From Bacteroides faecis MAJ27 (GTDB lineage Bacteria; Bacteroidota; Bacteroidia; Bacteroidales; Bacteroidaceae): a stretch of 64,000 nt of DNA. The position numbers and the translations under genes were made by a program. Positions 28,638 through 37,377 of this stretch are shown here, in pieces (position 1 is the first letter of the stretch; each line of letters starts with the position of its first letter). The stretch lies in contig NZ_FNNN01000001.1 in NCBI RefSeq assembly GCF_900106755.1, forward strand, positions 310,001 through 374,000, read 5' to 3'. The notes beneath the pieces were generated by a model. The model searched no databases. It was not told the DNA's origin and worked only from the letters and a program-made list of their open reading frames with translations.

Positions 28638-29407
28638 TGATTGATTTTACAAAATCAAAACAATATACTTTATCCATCCGTCTTAGTACGGATGGATTTT
28701 CTTTTTCTATCTACAATCCGATTCACGACAATTCACAGTCGCTGTTCGAAAAAGAGGTAGACACCTCTCTGTCTCTGACAGCCAATCTTAAAAACGTTTT
28801 CCACGAATCGGACTTTTTAAGCTACTCTTACAAACGGGTAAATATCATGATGGCAAACAAGCGTTTTACCATGATACCACTGGAACTGTTTGAAGAAGAG
28901 CAGGCAGAGCTTTTATTTTATCACAATCATCAGAAACGGGAGAACGAAACAGTGATTTACAATATTCTGAAGAAGAATAACGTAGTCGTAATCTTCGGCA
29001 TAGACAAAAGCACCTATGCTTTCCTGAACGAACAATATCCCGAAGCCCGTTTCTATTCTCAGTCTACCCCACTTATAGAGTATTTTTCCATAAAAAGCAG
29101 ACTCGGAAATAGTAAGAAAATGTATGCTTCAGTACGCAAAGATGCTATTGACATTTACTGTTTCGAACGGGGACAGCTCTTGTTGGCCAACTCCTTCGAA
29201 TGCATGCAAACTGAAGACCGTATTTACTATTTATTGTATGTATGGAAACTGCTCGAGTTCAATCAGGAACGGGATGAACTGCATCTGACCGGGACACTGT
29301 CAGATAAAGAAACATTGATGAACGAATTGAAAAAATTCATCATGCAGGTATTCATCATGAATCCTGCCAATAATATTGATATGCAAGCCTTATTAACATG
29401 CGAGTAA
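28637..29407 (+). CDS. DUF3822 family protein, actin-like ATPase fold
   Basis: It has 256 residues, is cytoplasmic, and has unknown biochemical function. I recognise it as DUF3822; I recall that the B. thetaiotaomicron protein BT_3980 was solved by structural genomics and described as an actin-like ATPase fold. The N-terminus (YTLSIRLSTDGFSFSIYNP) and the start of the second half (KKMYASVRKDAIDIYCFERG) look like the paired beta-hairpins of an ASKHA duplication. Classical phosphate-loop residues (DxGTT) are not evident, so ATP binding is uncertain. It overlaps both neighbours, linking the pseudopilin-like protein and RsmD in one operon, which recalls the PilM position of type IV pilus systems. 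Confidence 0.85.
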   Translation: MIDFTKSKQYTLSIRLSTDGFSFSIYNPIHDNSQSLFEKEVDTSLSLTANLKNVFHESDFLSYSYKRVNIMMANKRFTMIPLELFEEEQAELLFYHNHQKRENETVIYNILKKNNVVVIFGIDKSTYAFLNEQYPEARFYSQSTPLIEYFSIKSRLGNSKKMYASVRKDAIDIYCFERGQLLLANSFECMQTEDRIYYLLYVWKLLEFNQERDELHLTGTLSDKETLMNELKKFIMQVFIMNPANNIDMQALLTCE

Positions 29408-29931
29408 TCAGCGGTATTTATAAACGAAGAAGATTTGATGTACCACGTACATTCAAAGCACGTCCTACAACAGATTTTGCTAAAGAGAATCTGTTCAATG
29501 TACTTAATAACTATATCGATTTCGAAGAAGGAGTCACTGCACTCGATCTGTTTGCAGGTACCGGCAGTATCAGTATCGAACTGGTATCACGGGGATGTGA
29601 CCGTGTGATCAGTGTCGAAAAAGACCCGGCTCACCATTCTTTTATCTGCAAAATAATGAAAGAAGTACAAACAGACAAATGTCTGCCTATTCGTGGTGAT
29701 GTATTTAAGTTTATCAATAGCGGACGTGAGCAGTTCGATTTTATTTTTGCCGATCCGCCTTACGCTTTAAAGGAGCTGGAATCAATACCGGAACTGATAT
29801 TCAAAAACAATCTGCTCAAAGAGGGAGGCCTGTTCGTATTGGAACATGGAAAGCAAAACAACTTTGAGGAAAATCCGCACTTCATAGAAAGAAGAGTATA
29901 TGGAAGTGTGAACTTCTCTCTTTTCAGATAA
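29398..29931 (+). CDS. rsmD: 16S rRNA (guanine966-N2)-methyltransferase
   Basis: Methylates G966 of 16S rRNA using S-adenosylmethionine. It has 177 residues, the family's normal size. The start MRVISGIYKRRRF is typical. Motif I is LDLFAGTGSISIELVSRG and the catalytic motif is FADPPYALKE, the D/NPPY pattern of N2/N6 amino methyltransferases. The first 10 bases overlap the end of the DUF3822 gene. Confidence 0.96.
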   Translation: MRVISGIYKRRRFDVPRTFKARPTTDFAKENLFNVLNNYIDFEEGVTALDLFAGTGSISIELVSRGCDRVISVEKDPAHHSFICKIMKEVQTDKCLPIRGDVFKFINSGREQFDFIFADPPYALKELESIPELIFKNNLLKEGGLFVLEHGKQNNFEENPHFIERRVYGSVNFSLFR

Positions 29932-29943
29932 GAGCACATTCTT

Positions 29944-31383
29944 CTAAAGCAGCGGAGCCAACAAACGAACAACAGACTCTGCTGCCTTCTGTCTCCACGG
30001 ACGCCTTACCCAGTTTTTCAGAAAGATCTGTGTACTTTCACGCTGATCCTGAAGGAATATTTCTTTCATTTCCAGAGCCGTTTCTACATCATACATAAAG
30101 GCATTTACTTCAAAATTATGCTCAAAACTGCGAAAATCGACATTGGTAGACCCTACTGTCGATAGCATATCATCTGAAACCATCAGTTTGGAATGTAGAA
30201 ATCCCTTTTTATAAAAATAGACTTTGACACCCGCCTGCAACACATCCCTCAGATAAGAATGTGATCCCAGATGAGTGATTCGATTGTCAGCACGTTCGGG
30301 CAGCATCAAACGTATATCCACCCCTGCCAATGCAGCTGTTTGCATAGCAACCAACACTTGCTCTGTCGGCAGGAAGTAAGGAGTTTGCATATAGAAATAT
30401 TTCTTGGCTCCATTGATCGCCATCGTCAATCCCTGCATTATTTCTTTCCAGGGACCGATAGGTTCACTGGTGACTACTTGTACTAATGAGTTTCCACAAG
30501 ACTCTATCTTTGGGAAATAACGTGAAGCGGTAATCAATGTACGGTCAACGAAATACCAGTCGAGCAGAAAAGCAGTCTGCAGACCATGTACAGCTTTTCC
30601 CTCTATCAGGATATGCGTATCACGCCAGATTCCCCATGAGAAGCCGCGCATATAACGCTCTGCCAGGTTCATTCCTCCGACAAAACCGATACGCCCGTCT
30701 ACTACGACTATTTTTCTGTGGTTACGATAGTTGACCCTGCTTGTAAACAAAGGGAAACGTACTTTCAAGAAACTCCTGACTTCAATACCGGCATTACGCA
30801 TTTCTTCGAAAAAACGGTTAGGTACATGCCAGCATCCCACATCATCATAAATCACTCTTACTTCAACGCCCTGAGATGCCTTTTCAATTAACACATCCCT
30901 TACCAGACGCCCTATGGCATCATCTTCAAAGATGTAGTACTCCATGTGAATATGCTGCTTTGCCTTTTGGAGTTCACGCAACAATGACTGTAGTTTGGTA
31001 TACCCTTCCGTATACACGGCAATACGGTTTCCTTCGAATGGGAAAGCTTGATTGGTATGCTGGAAAAGTTGGATAAGACGAGCATATTCTTCGGGTACAG
31101 CCGAACAGTCCTGAGCCAGATATTCCGCCATAGGTTTCTTCAACAGACGGTCATAACTTTTTTGACCGATAATACGTTCCCGACGTTGGCTCCGTCCGAA
31201 AAAGAAATAGAAGACAAGGCCTACGATAGGAAGGAACAGTAATATGAGTATCCATGCCATAGTCTTCACCGGATTCCGGTTATCAAGAATGATAACGACA
31301 ATCGTACTGATAATGGCTCCAAAATAAACAATGTCGAAAGCAACCGTAGCTATCTGGCTAACTATTATGTTCCAATCAATCAT
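29944..31383 (-). CDS. cls: Cardiolipin synthase (phospholipase D family)
   Basis: Joins two phosphatidylglycerol molecules to form cardiolipin in the inner membrane. It has 479 residues from the ATG at 31383, which has a good AGGAG nine bases upstream. The longer frame to 31473 runs into a terminator stem and is rejected. Two N-terminal transmembrane helices precede two HKD motifs: HRKIVVVDGRIGFVGG and HSKLMVSDDMLSTVGS. A membrane-exit motif like NHRKI and the partner EPIGPWKEI are also typical. It converges with rsmD (12-bp gap) and is separated from the upstream barrel gene by a terminator. Confidence 0.95.
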   Translation of the reverse strand: MIDWNIIVSQIATVAFDIVYFGAIISTIVVIILDNRNPVKTMAWILILLFLPIVGLVFYFFFGRSQRRERIIGQKSYDRLLKKPMAEYLAQDCSAVPEEYARLIQLFQHTNQAFPFEGNRIAVYTEGYTKLQSLLRELQKAKQHIHMEYYIFEDDAIGRLVRDVLIEKASQGVEVRVIYDDVGCWHVPNRFFEEMRNAGIEVRSFLKVRFPLFTSRVNYRNHRKIVVVDGRIGFVGGMNLAERYMRGFSWGIWRDTHILIEGKAVHGLQTAFLLDWYFVDRTLITASRYFPKIESCGNSLVQVVTSEPIGPWKEIMQGLTMAINGAKKYFYMQTPYFLPTEQVLVAMQTAALAGVDIRLMLPERADNRITHLGSHSYLRDVLQAGVKVYFYKKGFLHSKLMVSDDMLSTVGSTNVDFRSFEHNFEVNAFMYDVETALEMKEIFLQDQRESTQIFLKNWVRRPWRQKAAESVVRLLAPLL

Positions 31384-31443
31384 AGGAATCTCCTTTTTAT
31401 ATGGATACTGAACAACAAATATAAAGCAAATTATCGGATAAAC

Positions 31444-31491
31444 AAAAAAGTCCTGATAGCAAGTTGTATCCATTGCTATCAGGACTTTCCC
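31444..31491 (-). terminator. Intrinsic terminator after the outer-membrane barrel gene
   Basis: A perfect 15-bp stem (31448-31462 with 31473-31487) around a 10-nt loop lies 28 bp beyond the stop at 31519. On the - strand the stem is followed by a T-run. The + strand side also has a T-run further on. Confidence 0.9.
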
Positions 31492-31518
31492 GTTTTTTTA
31501 TTTAAAGTTATTCATAAC

Positions 31519-34335
31519 TTAGAAACGCATAGGCCGAACACCACCTCCGCCGTAGCCATGTCCACCTCTAGGACCACCGCCAGGACCACGTCTACCCGGT
31601 GCTTTTCCACCCAATGTATTAAAGCGATATACAAAATGTACCATGAAATAGCTTCCCAAAGTGTTATATTCCGTATCACTCATCATTGTTTCACTTATAG
31701 AACGGGACAAACTATTCTGCTGTTTCAAGATATCATAAATTTTAAAACGAATAGTTCCTGAATTATTCTTTAAGAAATTCTTTGAGATCTGCGCATTCCA
31801 CAACACCTCATTATTATTCAAGCCACCAGTGTATCCATCTTTAAATCGACAGTTTATATCTGTAGAAATTGAGATTTGCCATGGAAGATTTACATTAGTA
31901 TTACCTCCAATATAATAATCAAAAGTCTCACGATTACTATTTTCCTGCTTACTATTTCGAACCAAATTATAATTAACAGAACCACTCAGAGACAAATCAA
32001 ATACTTCACTACGATAACTACCAGTAAATCGTTCTCCTAAACCTAAGTTATGTGTTGTACTCAACTCTTGATCTGCATTCTTACTATTTCCAACACTCGT
32101 ATAACTTACTGCATCACTATATCTTGCATTCGTATTAGATGAAATTGTAAACTTCTTATTTTTCAAAGGAGTATTGAAAGAAAAATACCCTCTCGCCTGC
32201 CAATTACCATTTACATTCTCTTTCTTATAGACCCGGGCACCGGTTTCAGGGTCGTATGACATTCTATTAGCTACAGAATTTAATGTATTCGTATAGAATA
32301 AATTGGCTGTATAGCTACGCATAGATTCTGGTACAAATTTTCTATAATCAAGTGTAAAATTGTTGTTAAATGATGGTTTTAAATTTGGATTACCATATCT
32401 CAGATTCATTGGATCAGTAATATCAATAACTTCCTGTAAATCCTCGATATTAGGAGTACTACTCCGCCCACGGTAACGGAACATTAACACATGCTGCTTA
32501 TCAAACATATAGCGAAACATTACCGAAGGAGCCCAATTCAATACATTTTGTTCCGGATAATTCTTTTTATAATTAGGCCCAATAGTCGTTTCACTTAATG
32601 ATGTTTGAGGTGTCAATCCAACTCCAACACTATACATCATTTTAGGATGAATACCACGCACAGAAACATCTGCCGTATGAGTATCATAAAAATTTTCCAC
32701 ACGCGTACTCAAATCATTATCATATCCACGTTCTATATACTCCGGATATGGATAATAATTTATACTATCATAGACCAATGATTGCGACAACTGTTTCCGA
32801 TGGGCAAACTCATAACGCAACTGCAAAAAGTGATTCTTAAAAACAGGTTCAGTATAAGAAGCAGATACACTCCAGTTGCGGCTGTCGCTATTGCGGTCCG
32901 TATATCGTGAAATATCAGAAATACTGTCTTTCTCGAAAAACTCGGTTCTTGAATCGGAATAAGAATCTGATTCGCTATCACTATAACCAAAACGTGCTCC
33001 TAAAGATAAATTTCGTCCTTTACTATTCAATCTCCGAAAAGCCATTAAACTACCATTAAAAGATGCATTATGACTTTTAGAAGAAGAGGCAGCCTCCCTT
33101 TCATTAACAGGGCTGTGAGAGTTATTTTCAGTTTTTGACCAAGAGCTATTACTTGATTCTGTTTGTGAATAGCTACCATTAGGACGAAAAATTATTGTAG
33201 TTAATGTATCAGGACGCCATTCCAAGCGAAAATCAACCCTGAAATCATGACGATTACGATTTGATAAGTTCTCACTTTGAGCAAAAGACGAAGTTTCACC
33301 TAAGAATGTTTCTGAAGAAGATTTGCGACGGGCATCATTATTGGAATGCCCGTATTGAACATTTCCACCGACTTGCAGCTTCTTCGTATCTTTAGCAAAG
33401 TTAATACCTAATGATTGTGCTGTTGTAATACCAGAACCGGCATTGCCACCACCTAATCCTTGTCCGGCATCACCAAATTCAGAAAAACCTTTATTATTAG
33501 TATTATTAGCAGAACCTATTATTGAAAGACTGGCATCATCCTTAAAACGGCTAATCATCACTCCGCCTTCATATCGATCCTGACTACCATAACCAGCAAT
33601 CAAATTACCAATCCATCCTTTCTTCATCCCTTTCTTGACTGTTAAGTCTAAAACGGGCTCTTCATCTCCGTCATCAATTCCTGTGATACGTGCCATATCA
33701 CTTTTCTTATCGTAAGCTTTAACCTTCTCAATCATGTTAGCCGGCAAATTCTTCATGGAAACTTTGGGGTCATCCGAGAAAAACTCTTTACCATCAACCA
33801 TAATCTTTTTAATTTCTTTCCCATTTATAGTAATCTTCCCCTCATCACTAACTTCAGCACCCGGTATTTTTTTTACTAAATCTTCTAACATCGATCCTTC
33901 CGGTACAGGGTAAGCAGCTGCAGAATATTCCGTTGTATCGGCTTTTACTGTAACAGGAGGAGCCTCCGCCGTAATCACAGCCTCACCCAGCATTACCGCA
34001 TCGGGGTCCAGGGAGATATTCCCCATTTTCTTTTCAGTCACGTTATTGGATAATTGTACAGGAACAAATTTCGTGCGGAAACCAATGTAAGAGACCTTCA
34101 ATATATACTTTCCCGCCTTCACTTTAGGGAGTGTAAACCACCCTTTATTACTACTTGCTATACCGGCTGCATAAGCGCTATCCGGTAATGATAGCAATTG
34201 AACAGTAGCCTGTGCTGCCGGCTCTTGAGAGTCAGACTCGATAACACGACCCGAAACAGTAATCACCTTATTCTGTGCAAAAATAGAGAAGGTGCATAAT
34301 AATGTAAGCACCCACCAAGCTGATAATCTTTTCAT
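31519..34335 (-). CDS. Outer-membrane beta-barrel protein with carboxypeptidase-regulatory-like domain (TonB-receptor-like)
   Basis: Outer-membrane barrel of 938 residues, of the OMP_b-brl_3 type rather than a true SusC. The signal peptide ends near IFAQNKV (about 20). A carboxypeptidase-regulatory-like domain (about 24-112) is followed by a plug-like region containing KKIPGAEVSDEGKITINGK and VDGKEFFSDDPK. The barrel follows from about 240. The chain does not end on the last strand but continues as a Gly/Arg-rich tail (GGPRGGHGYGGGGVRPMRF), which is unusual. There is no susD partner next to it and the substrate is unknown. It is probably transcribed alone. Confidence 0.85.
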   Translation of the reverse strand: MKRLSAWWVLTLLCTFSIFAQNKVITVSGRVIESDSQEPAAQATVQLLSLPDSAYAAGIASSNKGWFTLPKVKAGKYILKVSYIGFRTKFVPVQLSNNVTEKKMGNISLDPDAVMLGEAVITAEAPPVTVKADTTEYSAAAYPVPEGSMLEDLVKKIPGAEVSDEGKITINGKEIKKIMVDGKEFFSDDPKVSMKNLPANMIEKVKAYDKKSDMARITGIDDGDEEPVLDLTVKKGMKKGWIGNLIAGYGSQDRYEGGVMISRFKDDASLSIIGSANNTNNKGFSEFGDAGQGLGGGNAGSGITTAQSLGINFAKDTKKLQVGGNVQYGHSNNDARRKSSSETFLGETSSFAQSENLSNRNRHDFRVDFRLEWRPDTLTTIIFRPNGSYSQTESSNSSWSKTENNSHSPVNEREAASSSKSHNASFNGSLMAFRRLNSKGRNLSLGARFGYSDSESDSYSDSRTEFFEKDSISDISRYTDRNSDSRNWSVSASYTEPVFKNHFLQLRYEFAHRKQLSQSLVYDSINYYPYPEYIERGYDNDLSTRVENFYDTHTADVSVRGIHPKMMYSVGVGLTPQTSLSETTIGPNYKKNYPEQNVLNWAPSVMFRYMFDKQHVLMFRYRGRSSTPNIEDLQEVIDITDPMNLRYGNPNLKPSFNNNFTLDYRKFVPESMRSYTANLFYTNTLNSVANRMSYDPETGARVYKKENVNGNWQARGYFSFNTPLKNKKFTISSNTNARYSDAVSYTSVGNSKNADQELSTTHNLGLGERFTGSYRSEVFDLSLSGSVNYNLVRNSKQENSNRETFDYYIGGNTNVNLPWQISISTDINCRFKDGYTGGLNNNEVLWNAQISKNFLKNNSGTIRFKIYDILKQQNSLSRSISETMMSDTEYNTLGSYFMVHFVYRFNTLGGKAPGRRGPGGGPRGGHGYGGGGVRPMRF

Positions 34336-34415
34336 TTACCTTAATTACGATTAGTAGAGTAATAACAATGTCTTTTTGACAAATAGAATCGTAAAAGGTT
34401 TAATTTAATAGAAAA

Positions 34416-34820
34416 TTATCTTTTGAAGAATCGACCAACAAGCGCTTTTTTAAGACCAAACTCCAAACAAAGCACATTAAATATTAAAAAGGTCAGAAAA
34501 GAGGAAGTGTCTACATTAATCACATCTCCTTGCAGGACACGCCACAACATACCTCCAAAAACAAACAGGAAGGTCAGAAAGACAGCATTACGAACAGCCG
34601 TATTACGAATCTGCTCCGTCTCGCGGCTTTCGTTCTTGCTCAAAGCAAAGATTATCAACAAGCATCCTGCCATCATCAACAGCTTCGTACATTCCTTGTA
34701 GAGCAGCAGGTTACGGTCGGTAACCAACCCTTGCATCACCAAAATAAAAGGAAGAAACAAAGCCAATAACAACACCACATATCCCAAAGGACGACAAAAT
34801 ACAGGAAACAATGCTTTCAT
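34416..34820 (-). CDS. Small integral membrane protein, function unknown
   Basis: It has 134 residues from the ATG at 34820 (MKALFPVFCRPLGYV). An in-frame upstream extension to 34883 is possible, but its sequence looks like leader. Four hydrophobic segments are visible at about 14-32, 45-60, 77-92 and 103-122, with a charged stretch (SKNESRETEQIRNTAVR) between the second and third. No known domain is recognised. It is divergent from aroB, with 80 bp between the starts, and lies upstream of the barrel gene on the same strand. Confidence 0.7.
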   Translation of the reverse strand: MKALFPVFCRPLGYVVLLLALFLPFILVMQGLVTDRNLLLYKECTKLLMMAGCLLIIFALSKNESRETEQIRNTAVRNAVFLTFLFVFGGMLWRVLQGDVINVDTSSFLTFLIFNVLCLEFGLKKALVGRFFKR

Positions 34821-34869
34821 AATTAAACGTTTTAATGAGACAAAAGTAAGGAAAAAAAGATATTTTATA

Positions 34870-34877
34870 TACATTTG
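34870..34877 (+). promoter_or_regulatory. Candidate -7 box for aroB
   Basis: TACATTTG fits TAnnTTTG, 23 bp before the aroB ATG. No properly spaced -33 TTTG is present. Confidence 0.35.
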
Positions 34878-34900
34878 CACCAAGAAAAAGCAAAAGAATC

Positions 34901-35962
34901 ATGAGTAAACAAGAAGTCATTCTCTGCGAAAGCTTGGAAACAAGCCTCGGTCGTGCCATTGAAAGATGTCCGCATGACAAGTTATTCATCCTCACAGACG
35001 AACATACCCAGCGTCTTTGTCTGCCCTCATTGAAAGAAGTATCATTTCTGAAAGATGCTGTCGAAATCAATATCGGAGCCGAAGATGTGCATAAGACGCT
35101 GGAAACTCTGGCATCCGTCTGGATGGCACTGAGTCAGCAAGGGGCTACACGACATTCATTGCTCATCAATCTTGGTGGCGGGATGGTAACCGATTTAGGA
35201 GGTTTTGCCGCTGCTACCTTCAAACGTGGAATCGCTTATATTAATATTCCCACTACGCTGTTGGCCATGGTCGACGCATCCGTCGGCGGTAAAACAGGAA
35301 TCAACTTCAACGGACTGAAGAACGAAATCGGTGCATTTGCCCCGGCAGACAGTGTATTGATTGAAACCGAGTTTTTACGCAGTCTCGATGCACACAACTT
35401 CTTCTCCGGCTACGCCGAAATGTTAAAGCATGGATTAATCAGCAATACCGCCCACTGGGTAGAATTGCTGGATTTTGATACAGATAACATCGATTATGCA
35501 GCCCTCAAAGATATGGTAGGACGTTCGGTACAGGTAAAAGAAGATATAGTGGAGCAAGACCCCTTTGAACATGGTATCCGTAAGGCACTGAATCTGGGAC
35601 ATACGGCAGGACATGCCTTCGAAAGTCTGGCACTGGCTGAGAATCGTCCCGTACTGCACGGATATGCCGTAGCTTGGGGAATCGTTTGCGAACTTTATCT
35701 GTCGCACCTTAAAGCAGGCTTCCCGAAAGACAAAATGCGGCAGACCATTCAATTCATTAAAGAGAATTATGGCTCATTCGCGTTCGACTGCAAACAGTAC
35801 GAACAACTTTACGCATTTATGCAACATGATAAGAAAAACACCTCAGGAACGGTCAATTTCACTTTACTGAAAGAGATCGGAGATATTTGTATCAACCAGA
35901 CCGCTGATAAAGATACCATTTTTGAAATGCTCGACTTCTATCGCGAATGTATGGGCGTCTAA
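34901..35962 (+). CDS. aroB: 3-dehydroquinate synthase
   Basis: Second step of the shikimate pathway: converts DAHP to 3-dehydroquinate with NAD and a divalent metal. It has 353 residues, a normal length. The NAD-binding motif is LLINLGGGMVTDLGGFAA. Metal and substrate ligands lie in GYAEMLKHGLI and LNLGHTAGHAFE, and KTGINFNGLKN is the usual phosphate-binding segment. It appears to be transcribed alone, with a hairpin and T-rich stretch after the stop. Confidence 0.96.
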   Translation: MSKQEVILCESLETSLGRAIERCPHDKLFILTDEHTQRLCLPSLKEVSFLKDAVEINIGAEDVHKTLETLASVWMALSQQGATRHSLLINLGGGMVTDLGGFAAATFKRGIAYINIPTTLLAMVDASVGGKTGINFNGLKNEIGAFAPADSVLIETEFLRSLDAHNFFSGYAEMLKHGLISNTAHWVELLDFDTDNIDYAALKDMVGRSVQVKEDIVEQDPFEHGIRKALNLGHTAGHAFESLALAENRPVLHGYAVAWGIVCELYLSHLKAGFPKDKMRQTIQFIKENYGSFAFDCKQYEQLYAFMQHDKKNTSGTVNFTLLKEIGDICINQTADKDTIFEMLDFYRECMGV

Positions 35963-35987
35963 TCTGAGGCACCTTATAATTATAAAG

Positions 35988-36042
35988 GAGAATGGGATTC
36001 CCTAAAAGGTTTCCCATTTCTTTTTTCCCTTTCCCATTCTCC
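35988..36042 (+). terminator. Hairpin/T-rich terminator region after aroB
   Basis: AATGGGATTCC pairs with GGTTTCCCATT with two central mismatches, followed by TTTCTTTTTT. An alternative perfect stem, GGAGAATGGG with CCCATTCTCC, uses the same left arm. The region lies between convergent aroB and the AraC-type gene and may serve both. Confidence 0.6.
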
Positions 36043-36084
36043 TCTCCCCACATATGCCTTTATTCCCCACAAGCATCTTCAATA

Positions 36085-37008
36085 TTATCCTAAGTTACTC
36101 ATCCGGTATTGGGACAACGACATTCCGGTATGTTTCCTGAAGAAACGCCCCAATGACGATTGATTGGCAAAGTTTGTTTTAACGGCAATTTCCTGAATAT
36201 TCATGTTCGTATTCTTCAGCAAAGCCTTTATTTCCAGCACGATGTATTCAACAATCCAGTCTTTGGCTGACTTGCCGCTCACTTCTTTGATCACCATTGT
36301 CAGGTATTTGGAAGTGATACACAGTTTATCAGCGTAGAAAGCTACGTCTTTATTTTCTTTGAAATGCTTCATTATCAGTCCAAAGAATTTATTGGCTAAT
36401 TCCTCTTTGCGAGTATCTTTCCGAGTGTTCACCAAAGCTGCCTCCTTTTCATAAGCATTAAACAATTCCAGATACAGATATCTCAATAAATGGATAATCA
36501 GTTCACGCCTGTATATATCATCAGACGTCACTTTATCCTTAACCATTCCCAAATAGTTAATCAATCGCCGGGTATCATTTTCCGTCTGAGGATACCAGTA
36601 ATGGCTCCTCATGTAGAAAAAGAAATGAGGCGAAAATCGCGGCACACCACTCAATGTATCGCTAAACATTGTAGGCGATACTACCAGCGTGGTAGTCAGA
36701 AAGTCATCACTAGCCTCGGTGAATGAAACGAACTGTCCCGGCAACAGAATAATTAATTCTTGTGGCTGTATCCAATGCGAATCATCATATACATTAAGCC
36801 TGGCCTTTCCACTGAAGCAATATATGACCAAAGCTGACTGAATATTAGAAGGATAAGTGCTTAGGGGAAGATACTTCAAATTCTGAAAATACTTAAAATC
36901 ATCACCTAAGACATAAGCCTCTAACGTTTCTCTATTTTTATTATACACATTTACCCCCTCATTAAATAAAACTAAATACAAAAATATACTATCCAAAACT
37001 ACTCTCAC
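36085..37008 (-). CDS. AraC family transcriptional regulator
   Basis: Up to 307 residues. The N-terminal two thirds is a cupin-like sensing region (LVIYCFSGKARLNVYDDSHW; PQELIILLPGQFVSFTE). The C-terminal about 100 residues form the double HTH of AraC proteins (DKLCITSKYLTMVIKEVSGK; IQEIAVKTNFANQSSLGRFF). The start is unsure: the frame opens with a GTG at 37008 that gives an odd hydrophobic leader, while a GTG at 36948 has a GAGGGGG sequence just upstream and gives 287 residues. Nothing next to it suggests a target; aroB is convergent and the tRNA and queA are divergent. Confidence 0.85.
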   Translation of the reverse strand: MRVVLDSIFLYLVLFNEGVNVYNKNRETLEAYVLGDDFKYFQNLKYLPLSTYPSNIQSALVIYCFSGKARLNVYDDSHWIQPQELIILLPGQFVSFTEASDDFLTTTLVVSPTMFSDTLSGVPRFSPHFFFYMRSHYWYPQTENDTRRLINYLGMVKDKVTSDDIYRRELIIHLLRYLYLELFNAYEKEAALVNTRKDTRKEELANKFFGLIMKHFKENKDVAFYADKLCITSKYLTMVIKEVSGKSAKDWIVEYIVLEIKALLKNTNMNIQEIAVKTNFANQSSLGRFFRKHTGMSLSQYRMSNLG

Positions 37009-37203
37009 TTGTCCTATGCCAATATGGTTTCATTTTAAAGAAATTACGAACCATTTATTCACTTAATTTTATAAACAAAGCCCTGTTATGTTAGTTTATG
37101 AACACCTATATTATTTAGATTTATTATAGACTGCAGGACCTTTATATCCCGAAAACAAAAAGATATCCTAAAATCAGCTAATGGAAAAAAACGGGCTATT
37201 TTA

Positions 37204-37234
37204 TTTGCTTTTTAAAAATAAAGCAGTACTTTTG
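37204..37234 (+). promoter_or_regulatory. Bacteroides-type promoter for tRNA-Pro
   Basis: TTTG at 37204-37207, a 19-bp spacer and TACTTTTG at 37227-37234 match the -33/-7 consensus. The tRNA starts 12 bp further on, as expected for a short leader. This is the only promoter in the window where both boxes and the spacing fit. Confidence 0.75.
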
Positions 37235-37245
37235 CATCCGCAATT

Positions 37246-37319
37246 CGGGATGTAGCTCAGCCCGGTAGAGTACGCGTCTGGGGGGCGTGTGGTCGCAAGT
37301 TCGAATCTTGTCATCCCGA
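37246..37319 (+). tRNA. tRNA-Pro (anticodon GGG)
   Basis: The acceptor stem CGGGATG (37246-37252) pairs with CATCCCG (37312-37318), with discriminator A at 37319. The anticodon stem CGCGT/GCGTG encloses the loop CTGGGGG, giving anticodon GGG. The T-arm reads GCAAG-TTCGAAT-CTTGT. CCA is not encoded. Confidence 0.97.
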
Positions 37320-37329
37320 CTACCGACAA

Positions 37330-37365
37330 AGCATTAATAATCGATGGGTTATTGATGCTTTTTTT
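37330..37365 (+). terminator. Intrinsic terminator after tRNA-Pro
   Basis: AGCATTAATAA (37330-37340) pairs with TTATTGATGCT (37349-37359) with one G-T pair, followed by a T-run. It lies 11 bp after the tRNA. Confidence 0.85.
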
Positions 37366-37377
37366 ATTGAAACGAGA

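Noticed and set aside
31384..31473. N-terminal extension of cardiolipin synthase
   Set aside because: It reads through the terminator stem at 31448-31487, and the ATG at 31383 has a good AGGAG.
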